Shown here: in pieces, positions 48,301-60,377 of the stretch
Position numbering within the stretch: position 1 is the first letter of the stretch
How the letters are laid out: each line of letters opens with the position of its first letter
DNA from: Pseudoscleropodium purum
Lineage: Eukaryota; Streptophyta; Bryopsida; Hypnales; Brachytheciaceae
Direction: 5' to 3'
NCBI GenBank assembly: GCA_963969395.1
Contig: OZ017796.1
Coordinates: forward strand, 11,348,501 to 11,412,500
DNA length: 64,000 bases
The notes under the pieces: model-generated
The model's database searches: none
What the model was told of the DNA's origin: nothing
What the model saw: only the letters and a program-made list of their open reading frames with translations
Made by a program: the position numbers and the translations under genes

Positions 48301-51000
48301 AGACTACATGCATGTGAAGCATGTGAACTAGCAAATAGATTCAAATTCAAAAAAGACTAATATCGTGGCATTGAAAAGTATGGATTACACTCGATGGAAC
48401 AAACAATCTAGCTAAGCGATTCTATTCACATTCATAATTTCGTTGCATACATCATGATTCTTGATAATTGGAATCCTAAAACAAAATACTTTCCAAATTC
48501 CAAATTCACATGGAAGACAATGAAAACACGCCCTTCATAGATAGGCATGAGTTTCCTCCCTAAAGAAGGTCACTTCTTCATCAAGTTCATTTGTACCCCC
48601 CAAAGTATTGCATCAGCTTCTTCATTTCTTAACAGTAATGCAACGTAATTAAAATGCTCCTTTGTATAGATAGAGTGCATTTTTCTCAAAAATTTGTCAT
48701 AATCAAGTAAAGAAAAATTCCTACCAAAGTAAACAAAAAGAAAAAAAGGAATTGACTTTCATTACTTGCACATTATGTGGTGATGTGATGCAAGGAGGTT
48801 TAGTTCAGAGGTTTTGCTCTACATAGTTCTCCTCGTGCAACTCAAGGGAGCAAAGAGTGGAGGGGCTTCACGATGACATTAAGATACACACAAAACCTTG
48901 CTGAATTTATATAAAGAAGACAAAATACTACCCATTGCGAATAAGTTCAGAAGGTCTCAACGGTCCAAGATTTGTTGGCGTAGTAGTTGGAGGTTGCAAT
49001 GGTCTTGAAGATGAAGGATTGAACACAGGAGGAGTAGGAGGCGCATGTGCTAGACAACTAGGAATGCGGGTAGGGTGAAAATCTTGCCTCTAAGATCTGA
49101 CATTGTCATTCCATGATGACATTGTTGTATTCAATCCGTAGGAATTCACCTTCCAGCAACATTGATCATACTCCAGCACAAAGAAAAACGGCTAAAAATT
49201 ACAAGCAAAGGCAAGTCTCTCTGAAGCAGTTGCGCAAGACATAAAGACAAATAAACTATTTTGGCACCAAAGAGAAGAAGGCATCATCATCGTTGATCAA
49301 CACCACAACAATAATAAATCTAAGCCATCAATACCTCTATATTTTGGGGGGCTTTGACATTTTAAAGAATCTTATGAGTTGGATGTTCTAAATTCGCAGT
49401 TGATGCCATCATTCTATGGCACTGGTTACAAAGCATGTTGGCCAATATTGAATACTTAAGTGTGGACGGTGACCACTAAAAATGTTGTGGGCTCAAGTAG
49501 TCAACCATTCTCAAAACAATAAGAGCAATTGATAGAGCCATCATTACTTAGTGTTCTCTCAAATCTCCATCGAATGTTGTTGTCTACTCATCCCTTGCAT
49601 GTTGTACCTTAGTCCTTCACGTATCTGTCTTTTTTAGGGTAAATTTGAATGGGCATTAGCTCTTTTCAGCCATCCTCTTGAATGTCTATTGTACAATGTG
49701 TCTAAGCTTACATTGAATCAATATTCAGCGAAGTATTTGATGGTGTGAGAGGAGATTAGGGATTAGCATTGGGAAAGGACTTGAAGGACCTTTCCTATTG
49801 GATTACAAAGTTTGAAGTAGAGGAACTTGAATCTATTTTTCACTCACAACAAATTGAAAAAGAAATTGGTGTGTTGAAGCACGTGGTTGTGCAAAGGGAT
49901 TTACAAGGAACGATACATTGCAAGATGATGGCTTGAAATGCAATAACATGAGGTATTTTCTCTTCATATGTACTTTCTCATATTTCAATCCTTCAAATGT
50001 TGAAAAATCTTGCAATCCTCAAGAAAATATGATGTAGTTTAAGAATGGAGAATATAAATTACTTGATAATCACGAGTTTGAACAAGGAATTCATATTGTA
50101 GATTGCATTGGTCATTTTTGAATTCTACTAGTGTAGTTGTCATTTTTTTTTATAAAGTGCTAGTTAGAAAAATTCTTGCAGCTTCCATACAACATACCAA
50201 ATGTTCATAAACTGAGTCATATGTAGTACAACCTCAAGTTGTTCAATTATATCCTTTTCCTTGGACGCTGCTATTTCTTAAAATTCATAATTACTAGTTT
50301 ACCACTATAGAATCATTACTTTTAAGATGCAGTATTTGTAATGCCTAACTCAGTGTAAACATTTAATCATTCAAAGAGAATTGAGGAGTTTGGTCCAGAA
50401 TTAGATGTTTCTTTGCTAATTTTTTACATATGTGCTTGAAAAAGGCTTTGCATTATTTTCAAATAGTTATTGCAAATTTTCTATTGTAATATGTTGTCCA
50501 ATTTTTGCAAGATCTTCTCTCCCCTATATTATATGGGGTTGATTTGAATTCTTGCCTATAATATGCTTCATGTAAGACCTAATCAATTTCTCTTTGATTG
50601 CTAACCTTTGTCATTGACACTTTCCAAAAGTGAAACAGAAATACTTGAAGCACGGAGTCTCTCAAGAATTTGCATTTGCCAAGGAAATCTTTTCATAAGT
50701 ACTCCTCTCTTGCAATCTCGGAGAATCACATCTTTATATTTTGTGGCATAAAATATTGTAGCAATAGGAGTTGAATTGTATACATTTTTTTCTAAGAGTA
50801 CATAACAAGATCCATTTACTTGGAATGGGGAAAAAACCTATAACAAATTTTTAGTTTTTTTCAATTAAAATGGAGTTGTAATTGTTTCTTGTTGCACAAA
50901 AGAGATTATTATTTAAGTAGTTCAAGTATTGCACATGGTTTTTGCAAGGTTGATTTGATTTACATGTGGATTTCACTATGAAGCTTCAGGAATTTCTTCA
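45319..51000. other. AT-rich intergenic DNA, no gene recognised
   Basis: No supported gene. The 48.5-50.0 kb part is slightly less AT-rich and could include the 5' region of the Plavaka element to the right. Its CACTA-like terminus was looked for (matches to CTAGTG near 50126) but not established. Confidence 0.35.
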
Positions 51001-52182
51001 AGTTCTACGTGCTTCTCAGTATCATGTGTCTTGCTATTGTGGCAAATAATTTTGTATATCAATTTATTTATGTAGGACATTCTATCTTCTATAGAGAATT
51101 GTTTACAATGGAAGAATTCAATTGCAATATGTATGGTGCACGACTTTCTAAATTTAGAGTTGCACTATCTATCCACCAAAGAACATGTATAGGAAAAAAA
51201 AAATGTCAACAACATGAATGTGATGTTTTGTGGAGAAAAATCGAGATTCCAGAATTGATAGAGGCTTCCGACCTAGGACAATGTTATAAAGTTGGTGGAT
51301 GCAGTCAGGCTTTTTTTGCTCATTTGAATGAACTTGTGGATGATGTCTTAGATTTTGAAAGAGACCAATTTCTCAAAAATCGAGATCTACAATATATGTA
51401 TGATTCAACCTTTAGCCTTGTAAATTGGGCTAGAACAATTAGAAGAGGGGAAAGACTAAGTAACAATGCTATTAATAGGTTGTTCAAGGAAGTCTTTCTA
51501 CACCCAAATTTCAAGGTAGAAGATCTCCTAGTGAAATTAGCATATGACATTGAAAAATATGAGAGATCTCTATACAATGACAATGATGGGTGGAGAATAG
51601 AAAATGTAGATGGATACATCCTTTGATATTGTGATCCACTAATGGCATTGGAGTCCCTTTTTCTTCACCAATTGTAGCTCCAAATTTCACAATGCTTGCT
51701 TCCAATCCACAATTCAAGGAGTTTTCAACACCAGCTACAAGAAATTGGTGGCATTCAATGTAGGTAAAAGTATTATGTACTATCTTCTATCTTTAAAATC
51801 TAGTGCATTTGAATTCTTTGGTTCATTGAGAATTTGACAATCTTTACTTTCATTTGAAAGTAGAAATTATGTACTTGTAGATGTTTTAGAGTGGTTTTTA
51901 TGACAATTGTATTATTATTAGAAAGATGTCTTTGAATGTACACAAGAGCATGTGAACCAAGAACATGGAAGTGATGTTATTGCTCCATTGATCTTTTATA
52001 GTGACAAAACGTCCCTATCAAGTGATAGAAAAATCAATGGCCATCCAATTTATGTCTATGGCAAACATAGCTTATGAAGATAGGTATCTTACAGAAAGAT
52101 ATTGTTTATTAGCTGTACTACCAAACTTCAATGTTGGTGAGCATAATTGCGTACAACATCTACAAGCTTTTCAAAATTGTCT

Positions 52183-52397
52183 CACTAGAAGGAACCTGTA
52201 TTTTAGGTAACAAGCCTGGATTTTTGGGAACAAATTATTTTGACATATATGTTGATATTTAGCTGTTTTATGTCAAAAATAACATCCAATGAACATCATA
52301 AAAAACATAAAAATAGCTAAATATTAATATAGATGTCAAAAAACATCTGTTCCAAAAAATTCACAATTGTAAAAAAAAACACGAGTTTCTTCTAGTA
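52183..52397. mobile_element. CACTA-type MITE inserted in the Plavaka gene (215 bp)
   Basis: Left end CACTAGAAGGAAAC-like (CACTAGAAGGAACC), right end GTTTCTTCTAGTA (last G changed to A), with a TCT duplication (52180-52182 and 52398-52400). The interior is itself a foldback: GACATATATGTTGATATTTAGC pairs with GCTAAATATTAATATAGATGTC. Removing it joins FQNCL to FHIMKAL in one frame, as in intact Plavaka proteins. Confidence 0.85.
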
Positions 52398-55054
52398 TCT
52401 TTTCCATATCATGAAAGCACTAAAGGATGTGAGTCACAAGTAAGTCAATTTCATATGTACCCATTTCAATTGAGTATTGTAGTTAGTTTTGTCTATGAAG
52501 TACATGAAGTAATGTCTAGAAATGTTGAAGTTGAGGAAGTTGTATCAATAGAAAAAATGTAAAACTCAAAACTGATGTATTCACTTGTTATAGAGGAATA
52601 ACATTGATTAATCCATTTAGCTACAAACAACAAGTTTTTCCAAGGCTTTACACTTACGTGTGTGACCATGAAGTATCAAGCAAGATAATGCATGTTAACC
52701 AATTACAAATCTTATGTAAGTGTATTTTTTCCATAAAAAGTGTTTGTTGAAAGTTATAGTATAGGTTTGCAGTAATTCTTATAGACAAGCATGTACTGCA
52801 CTCAATGTTTGTTGATGTATCCATAGGTGACTTATACTTATGACACAAATAGATGTAAGCACCCATGTAGCATGTGTATTTGGCAAGCAAATACTCTAAT
52901 AAATGTTGGTGATTTGCATATTATTGATCGAAGTGAATCGTCTATGAAATCTATTTATGAAGAAATGAGAGTTGCACATCCAAGAATTAGGGATAGACTT
53001 TCTAAAGAGTATTCACTACATCATGTAGAGGTAAGTCTAGCTATCACTCTTTGAATGTGCACCAATTTGTAATTGTGGCAACTACCTTATGAAGTGGAGA
53101 ATTTTTTTATTTTCATAAACAAGTACAAACTAGTAGACTTGTTTTGCATATTTTTCACTATACCTTTTCTACGAAAGAGAAGAACACCTTTCTTTTGAAC
53201 ATTCTTTGTTTTATAGTTTTGTAATCATTTTTTAATATCTTTAGCTCTATGGGATTGTTAATCATTTATATTTGTTAATTCATATCATCCATATTAGCAT
53301 TTAGTAATTCATAAAATTAATCTATATTGTTTCAAGGAAAATAAGATTGAATATGTGATTTGAAAATGAAATACTAAAATTTTCTCATATTTATTGGCTG
53401 ACAATGCACATTATGGTGTTTTGTGTGAGGTAATACTAAATTCGGCAACCCTTGCCTTGCAATCAATGTTGAATGTTGATATACTACACCAAGCTGACTT
53501 AGGTGTTTTTAAGACATTGATGGATATAGTGCAAGAAGTATCAAAAGAGCTTGATGTTAATCCCATCCCTAAATTGGATAGAAGGCTTTCAATAATATAA
53601 GATTCAACACAATTTTTTTAGTTTGGAGTACCTAGAAGTAATATAATAGAGGTGGCTATTTTACATCAAATGCAAACTTTGCAATATTTGAACATTGTGC
53701 TATCATGCAAGTAAGTTCAATTGTAATTGTAGTATACTTTTCAATTTTTATTCTCTAAAAGTATTATGTAATGAATGCATAACTTTTATTAATGACTCGA
53801 AACTAATATTGTACATATACAAAGGAAAAGAAAAAAATTATGCCAATTAATTCAATAATGTTCTATTATGCATTTTATAACAAGAAAAAGTGAATCATTT
53901 ATTTTATGGTACTGATGATATGGTTCATTGTTGCAAGTCATTGTTTTCTACTTGTTGGGATTGTTCTCCAACTTCTTAATAGAAGTTGTTGTAAATTTTT
54001 TGAAGTGGTATGAAATAGCTTGACAAATAAAAGAATTTGAAGAGCAAAAGTTGATGGAAATGGATAATTATATGAAGAGGTATATTAATATCTATTGGTA
54101 TTTGTAGTGTTTGCACTTTTGTTTTACTAAATGTAAATTAGTGAATCTGTTTGAAATTTCTTAATGACTCGTGTAAATGTTGTAGGATGGTAGATTTATT
54201 TAGAATTCATTTAATGAGGTGGCAAAAAGTCAAGTTTCAATTTGGTCAAAGTACATAATATGAAACACTATACATCTTCTAGGCACTGATTAGGAGCCTT
54301 AGTGGAGTTCAATTCAAATATGTATGAACATTTGCATGTGGCCATGATGAAAATTGCATATTGAATGAATAGTAAGAAAAATTTCCTTGACCATATAGTG
54401 AAGTGTAGTCGAAGGCTAGAATCATTACAATCAAATGCATTGGAGATTGATACGAATTCATATTCTTTTGAAAAGAATGATGCATTTTAGAAGGTATGTC
54501 TAAAAAAGTTTATGTGAAAAGGTATTATTGGAATTGGCTTTTGGTGAACAATATTCACAACCATATTAATTATAGTATTTTTTTTTTGGCAATAGACATT
54601 GGAGATAGGGGAACATGTCATGGTTGATTTTCAAGTGCATTTGAATATGATAGTTTTTCATCTATATATTGGAGAAAAGAATGCAATAGTAAGCTCTAAT
54701 ATTATAACTCGCACATCAAAGAGGTAACAAATGCTTTTCAAAATCTTGGATGCAAATATTGTCAATTATTTGAGGATGTCTTTGCATGCATATATGAATC
54801 ACAATCAATTGATAGGTAAAGTAAGCATTTATATGAAACTCGCAATACTACATCTTTTAGAAAAATGCCAATATATTTCTCTACATTGAGTTTTTGGTAC
54901 ATCTAAATCATTAGTAATTGAAAGATGGCATTTGTCTTGTAATAGTTGCAGATGCTACAAATTTATAGGCTTGTGGTGCTTTGTCCTAGTATGAACTAAA
55001 GGTATGATAGAACTCCAATGTTTGCTTCTGCTACACCGTCTTTTAATGGAAAAG

Positions 55055-55324
55055 CATTAGAAGAATTTCTAGGGTCCGGGAGGGATGCGAGTTCCCAGAC
55101 GTTCTTTGACGCTGTGAATTGGCCAAAACCTATTGCATGACGTGGTGAAGCGATTGCCACATCGTTTAAAAAAAAATTCAACTTTGTTTTTCATTTTAAG
55201 AAATTTCATTTCATTTTTTTCAAGTTTTTTTTCAGACAGTGTGACATTCTCTTTGGTGTAGAGGGAACTAGAAGGGAACAGCTACTTGAAACGGCCTTCA
55301 CCGACCCTAGAAAATCCTCTAATG
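55055..55324. mobile_element. MITE, family CATTAGAAGA, copy 2 (270 bp), inside the Plavaka gene
   Basis: Left end CATTAGAAGAATTTCTAGGG and inverted right end CATTAGAGGATTTTCTAGGG. It has the same family ends and inner GGGAACAG and GACAG blocks as 25412-25744. Left-side codons end FNGK and right-side codons begin WV..SIKKE in a compatible frame, so it interrupts the transposase coding sequence. Confidence 0.8.
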
Positions 55325-55644
55325 AATGGGTCATCAATATTTCTATCAAGAAGGAAGGCGATAATGAAGCAGAGAAGATATTTTATAGATAGCTATGACT
55401 ACTATTCAAATGCAATATGGAAGAAGATGGACATAGAATTGTCTCGAAAGAGTTGTGTTTGATTCAAAAGTACAAAGAACTTGAATTTGACAATAGAATG
55501 CAATGTCCAATATTAAAATGGCAAGATTCAAATAATAGTCATTCTTATGAAGTATCGGACATTAGCAAAATTTTGAAGGTTATTCATGTGTTGCCAAATT
55601 TTGAGAATAATAGCCATTTTTTCATAACTATATATAAATTTTAG

Positions 55645-58560
55645 AACATGTTAATGGTAGTAGTAATTGGTGTTGTAGATGAAGAAACTATGTGCTTTAC
55701 ATGCTTCTTGTTGTCCCATATCAATTGTTTGCTTTTGGGTACATGTGCTAAGAAAGCATTTGGTCTCCATAATTAACACAACAAATTAGTGTTCTTCCTT
55801 CTTACATACAAGTGCTCAAAAAGTATTTGGTTTCCATGATTATCTATACGAATTTCAATTTTTCCCTCTTCTTAGATTGAGGTGCAAAGAAGGTAATGGG
55901 CCTCCATACAAAAGCTTTTTTCTTTGCATAAATGCAATGCTGCAATATGATGATATAAATACAATGTAGAATATGTCATTAAAAATTATAATTTAGAATA
56001 TTAGTAATTTGAATTTACCAGGAACATCATAAGCTAAAAGCACCCATAACCAATTGAATTTGCAATTTTTGAAATGATCTAGAGTAGTGGAAGGCAAAGC
56101 AAATATTTTCAAAGCTACACCAATAGAAATGACGGGAATTACAAAAACTTTGATAATTTTATTGCTGGAAATGAAATTCCTATGAAGTTTGAAAGGCAAA
56201 AGTGCTTTGGACCCATATATAGACAATGCTTAGATTCTTTTGATTCTAATCATTCAAGAATTATTTTCCTGCTCATTACTTCCTACTTTCTTGCTCATTG
56301 CTTTGGAACATGTGTCATGACCTTATTTGCCTAAACCTTGGAAAGGTAAAAAGAAAAACTCAAACCTTTGGTTGGAAATTTGTTCCATCTTTAGTTAGAA
56401 ATTTGTTCCAACCTTGTTTGGAAAAAAGAACATCTTATAGGTTAGTAATGGGTCATTTGTCAAGAATGGGTGCTTCTACTTTACATCGAAAAAGAATATA
56501 GTCATTTACAATGTAACCCCTAAAGGCCCATTCTCCTTTTGGGGGACAAATAATAGTATGGGAAGCTACCTATAGGCTTTTTTTGTTGTCATGATTTTTT
56601 GAAATTTTTATAGTATCAAAAAGAATTCACTTGCTTCTTGGAATCTTAGGAATATTTTTTTTCCAATCGGTGCTTGGAAACATAAATTATATCTACCTAA
56701 GCTCAAAATAGGGGAGTCTAGGAAGAGTTTAAAATTTCAACATTTTTTAACAAAATCTATTTTTTCTCATAGATTTTATTTTCATGCATTTGATAAGGTT
56801 TAATATATTTTATTTGGATATGAGAAAGTTATATTCAATCCTGTTTTGAGTCATGTTTGTGAAGAAAGTGAAGCATCTTTCTACTACAGTGAAAAAAATA
56901 TCTAGTATCATGCAATTTTGAATACAATTATAAATTCTTTTTAAAAAAAGGTGAGGATGGATAGGTTTACTTCCTATATCAATCTTACCGTTGGGTTCAG
57001 TGTGTTTTAATTTCATCTTAGAAATATTAATAATCAAGATTTTCCTTCTATGTCGTACCTAATTCAATTTAACTTTTGTTTTAAAGACTGAAATTTTCAA
57101 GTTTTTTGGAATTTTTTGCTATAGGTGCTCAACTGAATTTCGAAATACAATAATTTCAAGTTCAGAATTCTTTAGTGATAGAAATTAAGTTGAAAAGCTT
57201 GAAAGTGAAAAAATGTAGTCACCAAGGTTGTGAAACTACTGAGTTTTTCACTATTAATGCAAACATTTATTTTTTGGTGCAATAAAAAATTGTAAAATCT
57301 TTTGCACACCTTATACTAGGTAGGTACAAGATCCTATGGTGAGATGTGGGGAAAAAAAGGATTTCCAATTATTTTTACTTTTTGCAACAGGAATGGCAAT
57401 TTTGAGTGTTTTGTGGATGAAATTAAGAGGTACTCTAGGGATTAATGAACAAAATTATTCCAGAATTTGATGTGGGAAAAAAACTTGTATCTATCTAAAC
57501 TTGAATTTCAAAATTGACAATTGCAACTCATTTTTCAAAATGTAAAGTTTTTGGAATTCTAAAATAGGATTTGAAAATATAGTTGAGCAGCTTGAAGTTT
57601 GTAATTGGATTAAAATGAAACACTTTGAATGTATTAGAGGAATGACTATACTAGTTATAAGGTAGGCATGAATCCCTAAATGTCCAAGGCACCAAAATTT
57701 GGTATTTGCAAAACTTTGAAGTTAAATGAAACCTAATTGAATTGAATAAACCAAACTATTTTTAGTATTTAGTATTTTAGAAAGTTCTTCTTGAAGTCTA
57801 GTTTTAGAATCAAATATACAATCTTGAAAATAAATGATAGTTCTTTTTCTACTCAAGATTCTATGCAAAGGTAACCATTGCAATCTTAACTTCTTGTAGT
57901 GCTGAAAGCTCTAAGAAATAAGTCTCAAGATACACTAGATATTGGAGAAAAAATCACATTTAAAAATATTATAGAGTAGATTTTAAGAAGCCATAAATTA
58001 GTTGGGGTTATATATGTTAGACCCTTTAACCTCAGATTTTTTTGGTCACCAACTTTTTAGATTTGACTTGTGAAAAAAAGATTGAAAGACTTCACATCAC
58101 TTTTGCAGTTTTAACACCCTCATGGTCAAAAAATATAATCTTTCACCCATAAATGATATTGTGTTTTTTTCTTCTTGAAACATATGGACAAATTCCATTA
58201 ATAAGGAAAGAGTATACAAAACTAGAGGAACAAGTCCTTGGCGCAAATATTTTCATTTTCTAAGAAATTTTGAATTTAAAAAAAAAAAAAAGCTAAATGA
58301 CAAGAAAAAACATGAATGACCAAAAGGAACTTAGACCTCCATAGCAGGCTTTGTCTGCTATCGAGTAGGCCAACTACAATATTGTTGTGTTTTCTTTTCC
58401 TAAAAGATCTCAAACATGTCTAGTTTGAATTTGTACAATTACAATTAAAAAAAGAATTGATACAACTTATCAAAATGTTGGCATTTAGTTCAATTCAAAG
58501 CAAATTCCAAGAAGCTCAAAACAAGCCTTGAGCATTTAGGGTTTAACAGGGGGGCAATCA
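55645..58560. other. AT-rich intergenic DNA, nothing recognised
   Basis: A run of short ORFs with no motif, and A/T homopolymers. The region just after 55644 may still be 3' part of the Plavaka element. Confidence 0.4.
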
Positions 58561-58589
58561 ACATTTTGGTTGGGAGTATCTCTAGGGAT

Positions 58590-58885
58590 AAAAATTGTTA
58601 CTTTTGTAGTACTATTGTAGTAATGTTTAAAAACAAATTTCTTACTTTAAATTGTGCATTACAATTGTGCATTAGCAATATAAATTCAAGACCAATTATA
58701 GTTACAGGTACTACTGTTGTATTGCTGCAACTGTGTATGTTGAATCAGTAATGCAACTAATTTAGGTGATGCAATATTGCAACAACAAGAAATTTTGCAG
58801 TACTGTGTTACTACATTTTTAGTACTACTGTACATCAATACTATACAGTAGTAGGTTTGCAACAGTATTTATGCAGTACTAAATC
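58590..58885. repeat. GTA/CTA-rich low-complexity tract
   Basis: Many short GTACTACTG, GTAGTA and GCAACA motifs recur without a fixed period, ending about 0.5 kb upstream of the lysine-rich protein gene. It may be a decayed microsatellite in that gene's promoter. Confidence 0.5.
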
Positions 58886-59405
58886 AATAAGGGGGGTACT
58901 TTCCCGATGTGGTGTGCCATCTAATCCGTCCATCATTCATTCATCTATTTCATCCAATTCCCGGTCATCCAAAGAGGAACGTCTCTCTCCTTTCTCGGAG
59001 GATTTCCCTCAGTTCATTGTTCTTTTTTGCGATTCCAGTTGAGAATGAGGGCCGGAGCCAGCACGAGTATCTTGACGTCCCTTGTTTCTGCATCGCTTGG
59101 AAGTAGTAGCTGCGAGCATTCACGTTTCATCTGTCTTTAGATTCGCTTCATAGATTTTCATGTTATGTCTTGGACTTCGTTGTTTTGAGATTTTAGGTTT
59201 AGGATCCACTCGCGGCGCTTGTTCTCACAATCAGCTGCTACTGTTACAGAGGTGCACTTTTTCAGTCTCGTAATTGTCAAAATATGATTCGCTCTGTCTT
59301 CTGGACTTTGGAAGATTGGTGAATTGAGGTCTGGAGTACTAAACCCTAAAACCCTTGGTTGAATCAAATTTTATGCCATTTTAGGTTTTAGGACGCAGGC
59401 TGGCG

Positions 59406-60377
59406 ATGGCAGGTCCATTGCCAGTGAAAGGGACGGAGATATCCTCTGCACCATGTTCTGTCCGAAAAGCCGCCAGCCTGCTGCGCCGTTTTTTATCAAG
59501 TGAGGCAGCTCAGGAGGTTGGCATTGCCAGGGGGTATGTCGAGACGGTGGCTCAATCTTTGGAGGAAATTCTGGCGAGGGGGAAGTATAATGGCGCGGAA
59601 GGATTGAGATTGAAAACTGCAGGGCCTAGTTCGAAGTTTTTTAATATTGAACAGGTCCCGAAGGTTCCAGAGGTCAAAACGGAATCCCGGAGAGAGAAGA
59701 AGTCGAAGCAGAAGAATAAAGACCAAGCAATGGTTGATTTTGAGGCGCTTCTGGGACATGAATTAGATGGTGCAGAGATTGGAAATCAAGCAGACGTTGA
59801 GCTAGATTTTGAGGATAAGCCTGAAATACTTCCTAGTACGCCCAGGCAAGTGGACAGTGTAGATGATGGAAGAGTGTCTCAGAAGAGTGAGAAAAAGAAA
59901 AAGAAGAGGAAGAGTTTGGGTGGAGCAGCTATGGATGTGGACATGAACGGGATGCAGTCATCCAGGAAGTCCGAGGGTGGTGACCCTGACGTAATGAAAA
60001 GTGAGACGAAAAAGAAGAGGAAGAGTTTAGATATGGTGATATCTAATGGGTTTTTTAGCTCACCTGCTAAGGAAATTAAGGCGGAAACGCGAGGTGAGGA
60101 CGAGGATATGAAGCCGGCAGACGACGTCAAGAAGAAGAAGAAGAAACACCGAAGCGATACTTCACAAGGAGCTACTCCAATGAAGCAAGAGTCTAAAAAG
60201 GTGCTTACTGAACATACAAACAGTAGTATAGGAGATAGAGGGGTTAATGGGAATGATAGTGGCATGCACCAACAGGATAGTGCTAAGAAGAAGTCTAAAA
60301 AACGTTCAAGTGAGGTGTCCCCTGGGAATTTTGATGATCATCATCGCAAGTCAAAGAAATTGAGATCGTCTGACTGA
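59406..60377 (+). CDS. Lysine-rich, probably nuclear/nucleolar protein (323 aa)
   Basis: A single uninterrupted ORF whose ATG follows a GC-richer 5' leader (from about 58.9 kb). The family is not recognised. Residues 18-58 form the only globular-looking part, a predicted helical segment (KAASLLRRFL, then GYVETVAQSLEEILARG). The rest is disordered, acidic and basic by turns, with five lysine clusters at 163-169 (KKKKKRK), 202-206, 242-249, 293-300 and 314-320, several as K-K-x-R-K-S. Such tails occur in nucleolar and ribosome-biogenesis or chromatin proteins and act as nuclear localisation signals; this is inference from composition. The C-terminus ends RKSKKLRSSD. Base composition and a long open frame support a real gene; no intron is needed. 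Confidence 0.8.
   Translation: MAGPLPVKGTEISSAPCSVRKAASLLRRFLSSEAAQEVGIARGYVETVAQSLEEILARGKYNGAEGLRLKTAGPSSKFFNIEQVPKVPEVKTESRREKKSKQKNKDQAMVDFEALLGHELDGAEIGNQADVELDFEDKPEILPSTPRQVDSVDDGRVSQKSEKKKKKRKSLGGAAMDVDMNGMQSSRKSEGGDPDVMKSETKKKRKSLDMVISNGFFSSPAKEIKAETRGEDEDMKPADDVKKKKKKHRSDTSQGATPMKQESKKVLTEHTNSSIGDRGVNGNDSGMHQQDSAKKKSKKRSSEVSPGNFDDHHRKSKKLRSSD

Larger units (their letters stand above)
51108..55644 (+). pseudogene. Broken Plavaka-type (CACTA-related) transposase gene
   Basis: A plus-strand series of fragments matches the order of Plavaka transposases: N-terminal zinc-finger-like C-x..H-x4-C (from 51108, MEEFNCNMYG), RNWWHSM (about 51750), the DDE-region block PLIFYSDKTSLS (about 51985), NIAYEDRYL and AVLPNF (52040-52130), FPRLYTYVCDH (52640), HPCSMC (52864), LHQADLGVFK (53490), and C-terminal VLPNFENNSHFF (55590). 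Introns are probable, for example about 51770-51925. It is dead: frameshifts near 51650 and 52050, a stop at about 51764, and MITE insertions at 52183-52397 and 55055-55324. I infer an old autonomous element; its termini were not found. Confidence 0.8.

Noticed and set aside
59879..60265. 128-aa minus-strand ORF rich in Phe
   Set aside because: It is the antisense of the lysine clusters (AAG/AAA read as CTT/TTT) in the plus-strand gene.
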